Shown here: piece after piece, positions 32,149-42,506 of the stretch
Layout: each line of letters opens with the position of its first letter
Position numbering within the stretch: position 1 is the first letter of the stretch
Assembly: GCF_003171515.1 (NCBI RefSeq)
Contig: NC_089393.1
Location: 620,001 to 684,000, forward strand
Direction of reading: 5' to 3'
DNA length: 64,000 nt
Source: Pyrenophora tritici-repentis
Lineage: Eukaryota; Ascomycota; Dothideomycetes; Pleosporales; Pleosporaceae
Translations under genes and position numbers: made by a program
Notes under the pieces: model-generated
What the model was told of the DNA's origin: nothing
Database searches by the model: none
What the model saw: only the letters and a program-made list of their open reading frames with translations

Positions 32149-34035
32149 TCATTCCACAATCACGTCATCCAACTTGCGCGATATCCTCAACCACAGCGGT
32201 GGCTTGTCCCATAGAATGAAGCATCTCTGGTTATGCCAACCTTGACTCTCCTCACACAACTCAAAGTCGAAGTGCCACAGCAGACGCGCTAGGACTGAAC
32301 GGAGTGTCAAGTAAGCCAGGCTGAAAGATTGCTCAGCATGTAACATGTTTCACGCGTGGAAGTACGACTTACTTCTTGCCAACGCAATTCCTTGGCCCGA
32401 CATGGAATGGCTGTACACATCCCAACTTGTCGTTCTTGTATTCTTCGGGTGGGTCTGGTAGCCAGCGCTCGGGAGCGAAGGCCTCGGGGTTATGGAAGTT
32501 CCTGGTCGAGAAGTAGGTAGAGTATTGATGGACACCGACGGATATCAAGAGGCATATTAGCTAGTGTGAAACGGCTGCTGATCGCACATTTGACTCACAT
32601 CTGCAGGTACGAAATAGCCGGCAATTACATCGCCGTCTGGTCCGGTACGTCGTGGAAACGTACCTGGTACGGCAGGAAAACACCTCATGGACTCTTCAAT
32701 GACGGCGTTTAAGTAGCTGAGTCGAGGTAGCGATGCCAGAGTGATTTCCTCGTCTGACTTGAACGCGGTGCGGACTTCCTCCTGCGCCTTCCTTCTTACT
32801 TCCGGGTTCCTAGCGAGATTGTAGGCAGCACCAGAGAGTACAGTCGCAGTAGTCTCAGACCCAGCGATGAGAGTAACAGCAGCAGTAATGTTGACCTCAT
32901 CGGGTGTCATAGCAGGTCCCTTGCCACCATTCTCCTTTGTAATCTATGGCAGTCAGCCAGTCAGCCAGTTCCCACAGCAAACAGCCTCCGCCCCAACAAA
33001 TCTGGAAACCAGAACTCACATAACTCATCACATCCCTAATTCCCGCTCCCCTTCTAATTCTCTCCTCCGCCTTCCCCACCGCAAACGCCATATGCGAATT
33101 CCTCAGCTCCTTCAACCTGGGCACAATCTCAAACGCCTTCTCAAACCCCCACCACAACACTGGATACCGTCTCGCAACCCTCAAATACCTCAAAAACTTG
33201 ATCCCCTCAAATATCCGTTCTGTCCAAAAGTTAAATCGCTCCTGTTCCAGCAAATTGAAGCAGTCGTCTAGGATGAGCCGCGAGGCTATGTCGAACGCCG
33301 TGAAGTTGAACCATTGCGTCACGTCTACACGGCCGTTGGCGGGGCCGTCGATTTGCTGGAGGAGCTTGGAGGTGAGTAGCGTGAAGTAGTGGCGCAGGAG
33401 GGGCTCTTGGTCGCGAAGGGCAGTGCCGGAGAAGGCAGGGGAGACTTGTTTGCGGATACGGTGGTGGTCGGTGTCTGTGGATTGGAGTATGGATTGGATG
33501 TCGGATGGTAGGTCGACGAAGAAGTCGCGGTCTTTCTCCAGTTGGCGTTTGTTTGGTTTGGTGCCGTAGATGTCTGAAATGAGCAAGGAGTTAGTGAATG
33601 TGCTCGATTGTGCAAGTGGGTAATCAGGGAGGGCGTTGCGTACCTAGCCATGCTTTTTCGGATGTGAACGTCAGGCCATCCGGTACAACTCTTACGACTT
33701 CTCCGTATTTTTCGTGGAGCTGCTTGGTTGTAGTGTGTGAGTTGCCGAGGAAGATGTGGTAGAACTCGGGGAAGTAGAATGCGGCATGTGAGGCTGGGCC
33801 AGGGAATTTCGATAGTCGATGGAAATATACTTTGGCGGCGTAAGTATACGTAACCTTGTTTTGGGTGATGCTTAGAGGCTTTTAAGTGCTTACAGTTGTA
33901 GATTGCAACTCCCAGTGAGTATGTAAGATACTGGATTCATATCAGCGATCAGTTTACATTGACAATTCTATGGGAACAGACCCCAGCAAGGAAGATACCA
34001 CTGAGATAGACAGCATTATTGATAGCAGTAGACAT
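32149..34035 (-). CDS. Cytochrome P450 with an aberrant 3' splice site
   Basis: Seven exons: 34035-33982, 33930-33894, 33829-33644, 33573-33020, 32943-32599, 32545-32373 and 32320-32149. Five introns are GT-AG (50-76 nt). The product is about 506 aa. The N-terminal anchor reads AVYLSGIFLAGYLTYSLGVA, followed by KFPGP. Other motifs are the I-helix AGSETT, the K-helix EESMR, AGYFVPAD, and FHVGPRNCVGKN with the haem Cys about 446. The intron at 32546-32598 has a good donor (GTGAGT) and branch (GCTAAT), but ends in TG instead of AG. The next AG would give a 38-nt intron and an odd insertion. It may therefore be mis-spliced or inactive. It pairs with the flanking FAD monooxygenase. Confidence 0.85.
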
Positions 34036-34402
34036 GATTTCAGTAACTGGATCTGTATGAAGGAAGGCTATTCAAAATGGCGGGGAAGCTTGATAGCTAT
34101 AGAGATTACAATCATGCCGTGCCACATACTCCGGTGACCTAAGGTCCGGAAAATGCAGCCCAGCTGCTGACTGTTTCTCACCGGATCTGTCGGTATCACT
34201 ATTGGTCATAAGCAGTAAGATGGTGCTACGTAGTCAAACACGAAATGAATCAGCAGGTACTTCATGGGAAAAGCTATCCCTGGGCCTGCGAGGACTGCAT
34301 AGAACACTAAATGTAGTATAAGGAATTACACGAACTAAAAGAGGATCATGGTTATTCCACCAACATCTGTCACATTTTAACTCGTGTCCGTCATGTCAAC
34401 AC
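34036..34402. other. Intergenic, P450 promoter
   Basis: The upstream region of the P450 on the minus strand, bounded on the right by the methyltransferase relic. No gene was seen. Confidence 0.4.
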
Positions 34403-35235
34403 TCAATCCCAAGTTCTCGATTCCTGGGAATGAACATCATACGCATACTTGATCCCAATCTCGTACTCAACCAACGGAATCTGACCACTTGGGTTTCTCG
34501 CCTTCATATCAACTGCACTACTTTTCGATCTCGCCATCTTCTTAAACACGCCTCTCCTATTGGCACACCAAATCTCTCGCAGGCTGTATTGACCAGACCA
34601 AGCCCCTGCAATCAGCTTTCCACACGGGGCGCATAAGCTGGGTCCGTTTGCATGACCTTGGAAACGTCACATATGAGACAAAAATGTCGAGCGTAGCCCG
34701 TCCTTCGACGACCGCATGGTTTGATTATATCAGCTCGATCTAACCGCCCGGCTTCAACAAACCAGTCATGTTTGAGAGAACCTGTTTGACAACAACGCGT
34801 CGGGCGGCCGGGAGGGCCATGTCTTGATGCACCAGATCCTAAGTTCTGTTTCATCCTTCAGGCCATGTGTCTTTCATAGATTAGACACTCAGCCGGACCC
34901 AAATTGGCGGATTCGACAGAAAGTGTATTGGGGCGATGTCGGTACCAAGATGAATGCTGTTTGAATCAGCAAAAAGATTGGCTTGTATATCTTTGAGCTA
35001 GATACCTGAGTTGTAATTGAGTAAGCGAGGTTACTGCTCTCGAAGCGAAAATAGTATGCCTTGCCACGGCAGTAGCTAAATCTGGAATTCTTTAATCATT
35101 TTAAGAAAGATTGAGACGCGCCCATACTAGCTTGTTCATATGGTTTCTCATGGTGAATCAGTCGAGGCGAATACGCTCTGCGTCTTCCGGGTTGGCGTCA
35201 AGGAAGTAGTGCGTATCACTTTTGTCGGTAGCCAT
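34403..35235 (-). pseudogene. Degenerate SAM-dependent methyltransferase relic
   Basis: Minus-strand pieces in register with fungal LaeA/UMTA-type methyltransferases survive. There is a start MATDKSDTHYFLDANPEDAE at 35235, broken by TGA after 25 codons. A central part reads DLVHQDMALPAARRVVVK and SNMTGLLKPGG, then a TAG where this motif normally has Trp or Tyr. A C-terminal open stretch (34666-34403) reads LIAGAWSGQYSLREIWC. Several frame changes and stops separate them and no GT-AG intron set repairs them. Both named stops can arise by C-to-T or G-to-A transitions, as in repeat-induced point mutation or neutral decay. An intact methyltransferase of a different type lies 0.8 kb to the right. 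Confidence 0.6.
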
Positions 35236-36049
35236 GACTGATGGTCGTTATGAAGCTGGAAGTAAAGATTCACTATTTATATTTGTCGGGGCATCAGTTT
35301 CACTGTATACTTCAGTCATACGACACGGTGTAGTCGCATATGAGGTCTCGAACATTGCGAATGACGTCCATACCATCTTCAAAGCATTTTTATCACTTAC
35401 AGGCACTTCCGGAACTCGATTTGTACCTAAGGAAGACATCGAACGATTATTTTATCGAAGAATACAGGTAGGCGGTACAAGCGGAAGCAATCGTGCGCCT
35501 TCTAGATGCTGTGCCACAAGGCTCCTTCATACGCAACTCACCATAACGGATTTACCAAGACATACATGATAGCACCCGCCTGATTTTCCCTCTCAGTTAG
35601 AGTTCTTCTAAACATCATGTCGGCCATAGGGCTTATTGATGAAGGTGGAGAAACGTGCGTGAACTTGTTGTATTGGAGCTACGGGAGAAGAGAGAATATC
35701 TATGGTGCGCGCACGGAGCAGCTGACTAATCAGTGCCTGGCCAATCAGAGCACGGGAAGCCTGATTCACCGTGAATACTAGTGAAGGCTCTCACCGCGTC
35801 TCGACACTTATCCCTTGGCTCCTCCTTAGACAACCAGGCAGCCACCCATTTACCCGCTAGTACCTTGACGGCCTAGCTTCTTCACTCCCTCTTCCCAATG
35901 CGCATATAGACCTCTTTCCGATAGCTCTAATAAGACATGATTCTCCCCAACCTTGACGCTTGACACATCACATCACTCTATCCTCTCAATTGTTCATACA
36001 CAAACTCGTCCGCAACTTCCCAATCACTTACCAAATATTTTCAACTATA
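35236..36049. other. Intergenic, promoter of the methyltransferase gene
   Basis: The plus-strand frame at 35222-35569 overlaps the relic's start and has no domain. The C- and T-rich stretch 35790-36049 looks like the promoter and leader of the methyltransferase. Confidence 0.4.
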
Positions 36050-36883
36050 ATGCCCGCACCTTGGTGGCCAAAGCAAGCCCTCAGCATCGAAGGCGCATCC
36101 TTTCAAAACCTTCAGAGAGATGTCACTGATTCAATCGCTCGACAACTTATCAAAGAGCTTCCTCCGATCACAGAAACCTCCGTGGTCCACGACAACGGCT
36201 GCGGCTATGGAGCAATGACCATAGCAATCATGGAAGCCAACCCGCCAGTCGGCCTCCAGATCTACGCCACCGATTTCAATTTCAGGTTCCTTTCACAGCT
36301 GAACGCCAAGCTTACACAAAACCCGACATGGCCGGTCAAGGTCAAGACGATGGATGCTCAAAAGCTCGCCTTTGCGGACAACACTTTCGATATCTCCATC
36401 ACCAACTTCGTCTTCGCAGGATTGCTCGATGACGTTGGTGCGGCCTCGCACATTCTACGAACCCTAAAGCCAGGTGGAACTGGCGTCATAGCTGTCTGGA
36501 AAGACATGCCCTGGCACGTCGCACTCGAGAACGCTCACCACAAGACTCGTGGTGCAGACAAGCCTATGGCACCTTTTCTCAGAGATAGCCAGTACAAAAA
36601 GGAGAAGATCGAGCAGGTCACTAAGAAAGCCGGTTTGAAGGATGTCAAGTTCATTGAGTTGAATGCTTATCTCAATTTCGGCACTGATATGAAGCGATGG
36701 GCGGATATTGAATGGACCTCCTTGGGCGTACCAATTAGTGGCTGGAAGCAGAGAGATGAAGAAAAATGGGAGGAGGCTGTGGACTCTATTATCAAGGAGC
36801 TAGAGCACTGCGAGGGTCACAAGGTTGAAGATGGAGTCCACAAGATCCGTATGATTGCCGATATCGCCATTTTACAGAAGTAG
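36050..36883 (+). CDS. Class I SAM-dependent methyltransferase (UbiE/Methyltransf_11-like)
   Basis: A single exon of 277 aa from MPAPWWPKQALSIEGASFQN. The frame is open 30 codons further upstream, but this Met is preferred because it precedes the conserved part. Motif I is VVHDNGCGYGAM (about 51-62). Motif II is an Asp in the TDF stretch, and the post-I motif is MDAQKLAFADNTFD. Motif III is LRTLKPGGTGVIAVWKD. This is a soluble small-molecule O-, N- or C-methyltransferase of about the usual length. Its context between a methyltransferase relic and other accessory genes suggests secondary metabolism; no substrate can be named. Confidence 0.88.
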   Translation: MPAPWWPKQALSIEGASFQNLQRDVTDSIARQLIKELPPITETSVVHDNGCGYGAMTIAIMEANPPVGLQIYATDFNFRFLSQLNAKLTQNPTWPVKVKTMDAQKLAFADNTFDISITNFVFAGLLDDVGAASHILRTLKPGGTGVIAVWKDMPWHVALENAHHKTRGADKPMAPFLRDSQYKKEKIEQVTKKAGLKDVKFIELNAYLNFGTDMKRWADIEWTSLGVPISGWKQRDEEKWEEAVDSIIKELEHCEGHKVEDGVHKIRMIADIAILQK

Positions 36884-37551
36884 AAGTGAGGCACTACTAT
36901 CAGTGTGTCTATCTCAGCTTGTATTCATCAACAGAACTGTAGGTAGATGTCTGCTACTACTAGATAGTGAATAGATATCGATTATAGCGTTTTAGAATTC
37001 ATCTGAATGTAGAAATCGTCTTCAAGACATGTGTCGCTTTTACCAAATACTTGCTCAGCATGTCCGATATGCCGTATGCGAAAGTGGTGTTGAGGTCTTG
37101 TACTGCGGTAGGTGGCAGTCATAATCCGGTTAGTTAAGTGAAGAATGCCGGCCCCAGAGGAAGCTCCCCATTCCACCGGAGACTTTCCCAGCAGGGGCCG
37201 TCCAAAAGTCACCAGGGAGTGTCCAGAGAGTCTCCGAGGCCGGTCAGGTCATTATCCCCAGATTTACTTAAATCTCGAAATCTCAGGATCCGCACAGATT
37301 CTCCTATTGTCTTCCTATACTCCACATGACAGAAAATGTCCTTTGGAACCACGCGCGCAAATTTTCTTGCCTATTAACAACTCGCTATGCCTAAATCCAA
37401 TGAACCATCCACAGCATCACTCTCTCCCACAACACCAAAGTTGGCGAAGATTTCTGATTCCACAAACCACGGTACCCGCCCCTAACATACCAAGCTACAA
37501 TACCACGACCCATCCCATCTATCAAAATGCACTCGTCTCTCTCAATCAAGC
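36884..37551. other. Intergenic region
   Basis: This holds the 3' flank of the methyltransferase and the leader of the small secreted-protein gene. A 136-codon frame at 37145-37555 has no recognisable domain and ends at the start of the next gene; I treat it as non-coding. Confidence 0.35.
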
Positions 37552-38044
37552 ATGACTTTCCAAAAGCCAAGCTACATATACTTAACCAAGATTTTCCTCT
37601 GCTTGTGGCTGCTCACCCAAGCATCCCTCATAACATGCGCCTACCTCCCCCAAAACGATTCACGGCTGAGCAATGAGATCATTCGCCACGAAATTATCAC
37701 CCGCAGAATCTTATCCATCACACAGTTCCTCGATAGACCAAGTGCAGCGATTATCAAAATGGAATTCTCGAATTTGGTGGCCTGGTGCGATGGGTCTGCG
37801 GGAGGAACGTGCGGAGAAGCGAATGATTATAGTATGTTGAAATTTATTCTTCTCTATCTTCATGTTAAGAGTTCTTCATGGAGAGAAGCTAACGTGGTTT
37901 GGTATAGTGATTAGATATATGCTGCAGGGGAATGGGAAGGGAGGGTCTTATCCGGATGATGATACCAAAATCAAAATACAGCTGGGATACGACTATGTGA
38001 TCTCCCGTATTCCATATGAGAATGGGGTGCAACACATAGGGTGA
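37552..38044 (+). CDS. Small secreted protein candidate
   Basis: Two exons: 37552-37831 and 37908-38044, joined across a 76-nt intron (donor GTATGT, branch GCTAAC, acceptor TATAG), giving 138 aa. Residues about 10-30 (YLTKIFLCLWLLTQASLITCA) form a signal peptide with a plausible cut after TCA. The mature part of about 108 aa has few cysteines (WCDGSAGGTC), no known domain, and ends YENGVQHIG. A further exon reading into a Cys-richer tail (38098-38206) is conceivable through a GTGAGA donor at 38041. It is AT-richer than the neighbouring housekeeping genes. In a plant-associated fungus such a protein could be an effector; that is inference only. Confidence 0.5.
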
Positions 38045-38466
38045 GACTGAGAGGTATTGGGAGTATCAAGGATAATTGCTCGTGGGTCTCTTGGAAGAGA
38101 TGGGAGTGATGGAGGGAAACGTGAGAATTGCGAACTACCATGCATGGATCATTGGATTGACATCATCTGGGGAATCACCTTACGATACCGAAGTCGATGC
38201 TTTTTCTGTAGATAATCCATCGCAGTCTACACTGGCAACATCAATACATCTGCCTCGCTTGCCTTATTATCTTGTTAATTTAATTTAAGGCCCGATGATA
38301 GAACACAACCCTATATCAGAGTCTTCGCAACTTCCAGCTCCAGCCGCTGTCCTTGATGATTGAATGTTTGCTGTCCACCACATCGATATCCGCGAAGCTA
38401 GAGTCATCACTTGCTACATAGTATAGATGCAGCCAGACATTTTTGATCACATCTGTCATGAGGAGA
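38045..38466. other. Intergenic or possible extra 3' exon of the secreted-protein gene
   Basis: A plus-strand frame at 38076-38288 could be an additional exon, but no convincing splice pair joins it. Otherwise I see nothing here. Confidence 0.3.
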
Positions 38467-39166
38467 TTATATAGGCTTCCAACACCACGCGAGGCCAGAA
38501 AATGCATCTAAGATTTTACGCTCTGTCGGTGAAAGTTGAGGGAAGTTCTTCACGCGATAATTCCAATTCGCGCCGCGTATATTGAAGAAGAACCCCAGTG
38601 CCCAGAGCCACTTTGCTGGGCCAAATGGAGCGAGCTCACGGCACCCTTTGATGATGCAGAGGACGACTCGTCCATCTTAGACTAAGTGTACATTGTGGAC
38701 TTCAGCTACCCTCATGGTATTCCTTTACATGCTGTATTGTATGACGATGTCCATTTATGATTTCATGCGAATGTAGATCGTAAGGTATGTGCAATGTTGG
38801 CCTAGTGTCTAAATTGCAAGTGAGAGCAGCTACATACTTAGCTTTCCAAAACTCGGCCTCGCTGTGAAAGCGGTCCGCATGTTCGTCCACCGAGGATCTA
38901 AGAAAGGACAATGGAGAAGGGGTGCCGATCGTTTTCGGTAAGCAGCCTCGTTCGCGGACCAGTGTTTCCGTCACAGGCGTTCGGGTGCCGCCGGGCTCGC
39001 CATCGGACTCCGAAAATTCATCGGATGGCATTCGCCAAACCTGGTCCCGCGAGCGCCTGGGTCCAGAAGTGAGCCCGCGATATTTGTGCATGGCGACCGT
39101 TCGAACCGCGTATTCGCCAGCCATGTGTTCCGCGATGTGAATGTGTGGTGACATCGGCAAGCTCAA
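38467..39166 (-). CDS. Hypothetical protein with unusual splice structure
   Basis: Not a recognised family. Exon A (39166 to about 38710) reads DEFSESDGEPGGTRTPVTET and HADRFHSEAEFWKAK. The last exon (38675-38467) reads LAPFGPAKWLWALGFFFNIR and NFPQLSPTERKILDAFSG, which has strong coding character. They join in frame only through a 34-nt GT-AG segment (38676-38709), below the usual intron size. An alternative 47-nt intron leads into another frame (MDESSSASSKGAV). A 36-nt GT-AG segment inside exon A can also be removed in frame. The start is uncertain: Met 39166 or the Met of MHKYRG at about 39091. It may be intact with tiny introns, or slightly decayed. Confidence 0.42.
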
Positions 39167-39634
39167 CCATCAGATTGCCGCGACTTGCCGTGTGGGAAGC
39201 CGCATAACTTAGGGGGCCGGACCGGACCGCCAACCAACCACCAACCCCTGCGGCGCTAGAGGAACTGCGCACCGATTGGCCGGGCATCTCGATATGCTTG
39301 TCACTACAGTTCTGCTGCGGAGGGTCTTTCGAAATTTAGAGGAGCTTAGCAGAAGAGCTAGAACAACAAGTGCTATGGGTATGCATCACGTGAGATATGA
39401 CTAGGAAGTACGTCACGTGATATCTACTTCACCTCCCCATTCGGAGACAAGAAATGGTGTAGTAAAGTGAAATGGGCTCGCAAAAATAAAGGAATATCGA
39501 TGTGATACTTGAACACGATAATCGTTGACAGGGCCCGGGAAGATAGGATTCTACTAGACAGTTACGACAATCACCCGGCGCATATCGTGAGCAGTATTTT
39601 CCGAGTGTAGTCTACTGTAAAGGAGAAAGACTAC
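39167..39634. other. Intergenic region
   Basis: No supported gene. The minus-strand frame at 39018-39287 overlaps the hypothetical gene in another frame and has low-complexity composition. Confidence 0.35.
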
Positions 39635-40176
39635 CTACTCTCTCTCTCTTACAGCGCCCTCGAACTCAACAGCTTCTCCAAAATCCCTAGATAACCCATT
39701 CTCCGCCATCAAGCCTTCCAGTGCCTCAATTACAACCAGCGTAATCAATTCTCCACATCCTCCTTCGTAAAACACTTAGTGCTATACTCCAATCTGAGAC
39801 TTAGCATACCATCACGACTAGCCGTGCACTCAACCCATCAACTTGAACTTCGCGCCCTCGATCCACGTAGGCACGGATTCCACGCCTTCTACAGGAAACT
39901 GGATCTCATGGTCTGCATCATGGCACGATACCATCACCTCGAAGGTTGGGTGTTTGGGAAAGTTGGGTCAAGGCTGAGATGCGATAATAGTTGGTCCCAA
40001 GGCACGATGTGCGAGAGAGCTTGCCTATTGTACCACTTCAAACTTGCGAGGAAGGTCTCGTCATCTAGAGCCGGTGCAGTGTGAGTCCTCTGCGAACATG
40101 GATACTGTATCCAGATAGGTAGAAGTTCGATAAACAAGCTAACCATACCTGTACCTGCCTCTGAGTTGCGGTTCAT
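39635..40176 (-). pseudogene. Relic of an NRPS condensation domain
   Basis: Four consecutive minus-strand segments in different frames read as the C-terminal half of a condensation domain. Segment 1 (40176 to about 39960) has GMVSLFIELLPIWIQ, like core C5, and ALSHIVPWDQLLSHL. Segment 2 (to about 39833) has HPTFEVMVSCHDAD and VESVPTWIEGAKFKLM. Segment 3 (to about 39747) has VECTASRDGMLSLRLEYSTK. Segment 4 ends at 39635 with LITLVVIEALEGLMAENG. Compare ALGHSRLPFDVLLKELNV and FFQAFFDYRQ in the condensation domain of the PKS-NRPS at 2-6220. Frame changes are single-base and no GT-AG introns explain them. The HHxxxDG half and other NRPS domains were not found nearby. Confidence 0.62.
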
Positions 40177-41441
40177 GTATGGTGCTTAGAGTGTTATGTC
40201 GCGTTCATCTTCTCAGTTCTGCAAAGCGACTGCGACGGCAGCGAGTACCAGTCGGTGCATCGAGAATTTTGACTCAGTACTGACATTGATCATCATTTTT
40301 TCGAATGTTGTTAAGGTGTCGATTAGATGCGAGGGGCTAGTCCAGCGCATACGTGCCTGCCACTTCCTGAAGCAAGATCTGGGTGCAGTGAAGTCGCTGG
40401 CACGCCTTACTCAGAGCCCGCATTCAGTTCCATCGCCAAGCGCTGACCTAACTGCCGAATAATTTCACTCGCCTGACGTTATCGGCGTAACCTATCTAAT
40501 CAGGCAGTAGTGATAGCTTCTGAAGGAGGCGAAGTCGCATATGCGCACATAGAGCTCACCGGAGAATGAATTGCCCGGCCAACAGTCAGACTCGGCACTC
40601 ATTTTCACCCACAGCCGTAATATATCTATCTCAGTATTCAACTTTCTGTATACTAACCAGCAGCAGCCAAAGACAATACAGCCTGGACGTTGGTCAACCC
40701 AACGAAGGGCTGTAGTGAGTAGTAGGCGACCATCTCTTTTTGCCTTCGTTCGAAACACCAAAGGTTCTGGGGGTTTTTTTTTGGTTTCTATCTTTTTTTG
40801 CTGAGCAACCATACTCTGGCCAGCGCCGTGCGACGGCGACTACCGCCAGGGCCAAGCCAGCATTACATGGCGAGAAGTTCATAGGAAATTTTGCCCGCCG
40901 TTTGACTACACAGACGGCGCCAGAGAGTCTAATATTTCAAGGAGCGCACACTCTCGTTGTACAAGCCATCTATTTCTGAACAGACAGAACCTAGTTCTTT
41001 CATTTTACTCGCTATCTGGAGACCTGCGTCATCACAAGTGAAGAGGCGAATCAAGCACAGCATGCAGGAAGATGGAACAGTTTCGTGGTTAATCATTATG
41101 GCGGTAAGATCAGTCAAGATTATCATGTACGGTATTCACGACTTTTGTTTCGCTCCAGTGTCTGAGCGAGGCGATGGGCTAGGAGAAAAAGACAGTATCA
41201 GCCTGCGATAAGTGTCTAGTCTGCGACGTTCGAATTAGCTGCTCGGCTGATAATCACTTGCATTTCAGAGACTATCTTCCAAGTCGGGTACATCGCTGGG
41301 TTTGATTTGTCTCTCCCACATATCATTATACATACCATTTTTTTTAATCAGCTCTTCATGTATTCCTCGCTCCACAACCCGTTCCTCGTGTAGACCACTC
41401 CAACGCCGGACTGTTTACCGACCTTCAAATCCAGCTTCTTC
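40177..41441. other. 1.26 kb gene-poor region
   Basis: Short frames on both strands show no domain or sustained codon pattern. The T-rich run near 40778-40800 is the only obvious low-complexity feature. It may hold more decayed sequence of the condensation-domain relic, but I cannot recognise it. Confidence 0.35.
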
Positions 41442-42046
41442 ATGGCACAAGGCCTCTTTGCGGCGTCGATTGCGTATTTGAAGGCTTTATTTCAGACTTT
41501 CCGAACCAACCCTTCTCATATATCCACCGGGATGAGCCTGTTCTTCTACAACATAGTTCAGTCCTGTTTGTTCCAAATTTGGTGATCCGTGCCTCTGTTT
41601 GTTTCGGGTTCATTGGCAAGTCGAACGGCTTCGTGCTATCAATAGCGCATTTCGTGGCAACCACGTACGTCTTTGTCGTCATATTTGCTATACCCAAGAT
41701 CTCCCGTCGAATACGGAGTAAGCGCAGCGGAGGGATATCCACGTCGAGCTCGCGGGGCCGTGATTTAGTGTTAGCCTCCATGTCCCTCACTGTACATATC
41801 CTATCGTTGGTGGCTCTCGGGCTTGCAACACAGTCTTGGCGGATATACTGCATCGCCACGTCTCTCGCAGTAGATCTTTTGACTTTATCTCTCAACAAGG
41901 CTTACTTTAGGAACCGGTTCGCAGTCATAGAGAGACATGGCGCACTGGCAGCCTTGGCAATGATGGAGATACTGCGTAGCATACTTGGGCCGATTGTTCT
42001 CGGGGGTTTGCAGAGTTACTTGTTTCGGGATGTGGAAGTCTTCTAG
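41442..42046 (+). CDS. Putative integral membrane protein, structure uncertain
   Basis: From ATG 41442 (MAQGLFAASIAYLKALFQ) the frame runs 47 codons to a TGA near 41583. An overlapping frame continues to 42046 with three or four hydrophobic helices: VLSIAHFVATTYVFVVIFAI, HILSLVALGLATQSW, and MEILRSILGPIVLGGLQSYL. A loop rich in Arg and Ser separates them. The two parts join either by a one-base shift near 41580 or by a 64-nt segment with a poor donor (GTTCAG) and acceptor GCAAG, in phase 0. No family is recognised. It could be a small fungal membrane protein or a pseudogene. Confidence 0.42.
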
Positions 42047-42506
42047 GTGGCAACCGGAATTAGCGTCATATCTCTCTTTTCGTTGACTGTCGGTTACGTA
42101 GTAGGAAGCGCAACTTCTTAACAAGTCTCTGGCAATGTATACTACGACTTCCTGGAGTCTCGCTTCTGGCCTATTGCACGTGGGAGGAGACCTAGTCTAA
42201 CGACTCGCAAAGTGAAGGATGTATACATGATGGCAATGGCCGAATATAAGAGAGGCTTGTAGTACTTCATCGTGCTTCTTGATCGTGGGGGCGATGGAGG
42301 TGGAGAAGGCTAAAGATAGCTTCCATGGTGGGTGAGGTGTGGCTAGTGACGTACGCCACCGCGGGCCAGCCGAAACAAACCATAGATCGGGACACGAATT
42401 GCCAAGTCAAGACATCCAACGAATGCTCCCTTGGAAGCCGTATTGCCTCTCATCCCCCCAAATAAAGCCTCCTCCATGAGGTAGCGATTGTCTACGCGTC
42501 GCCAAG
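42047..42506. promoter_or_regulatory. Upstream region of the golgin gene
   Basis: 460 bases with no supported exon; probably the promoter and leader of the RUD3-like gene. Confidence 0.4.

Noticed and set aside
33931..33957. 27-nt GT-AG segment as first intron of the second P450
   Set aside because: Too short. The donor at 33981 gives a normal 51-nt intron, an intact frame and a proper membrane anchor.
37145..37555. 136-codon Pro/His/Ser-rich frame
   Set aside because: Probably the leader of the small secreted-protein gene; composition matches a C-rich 5' UTR.
41440..41898. Minus-strand 152-codon frame
   Set aside because: Antisense to the membrane-protein segments, which have clear transmembrane character on the plus strand.
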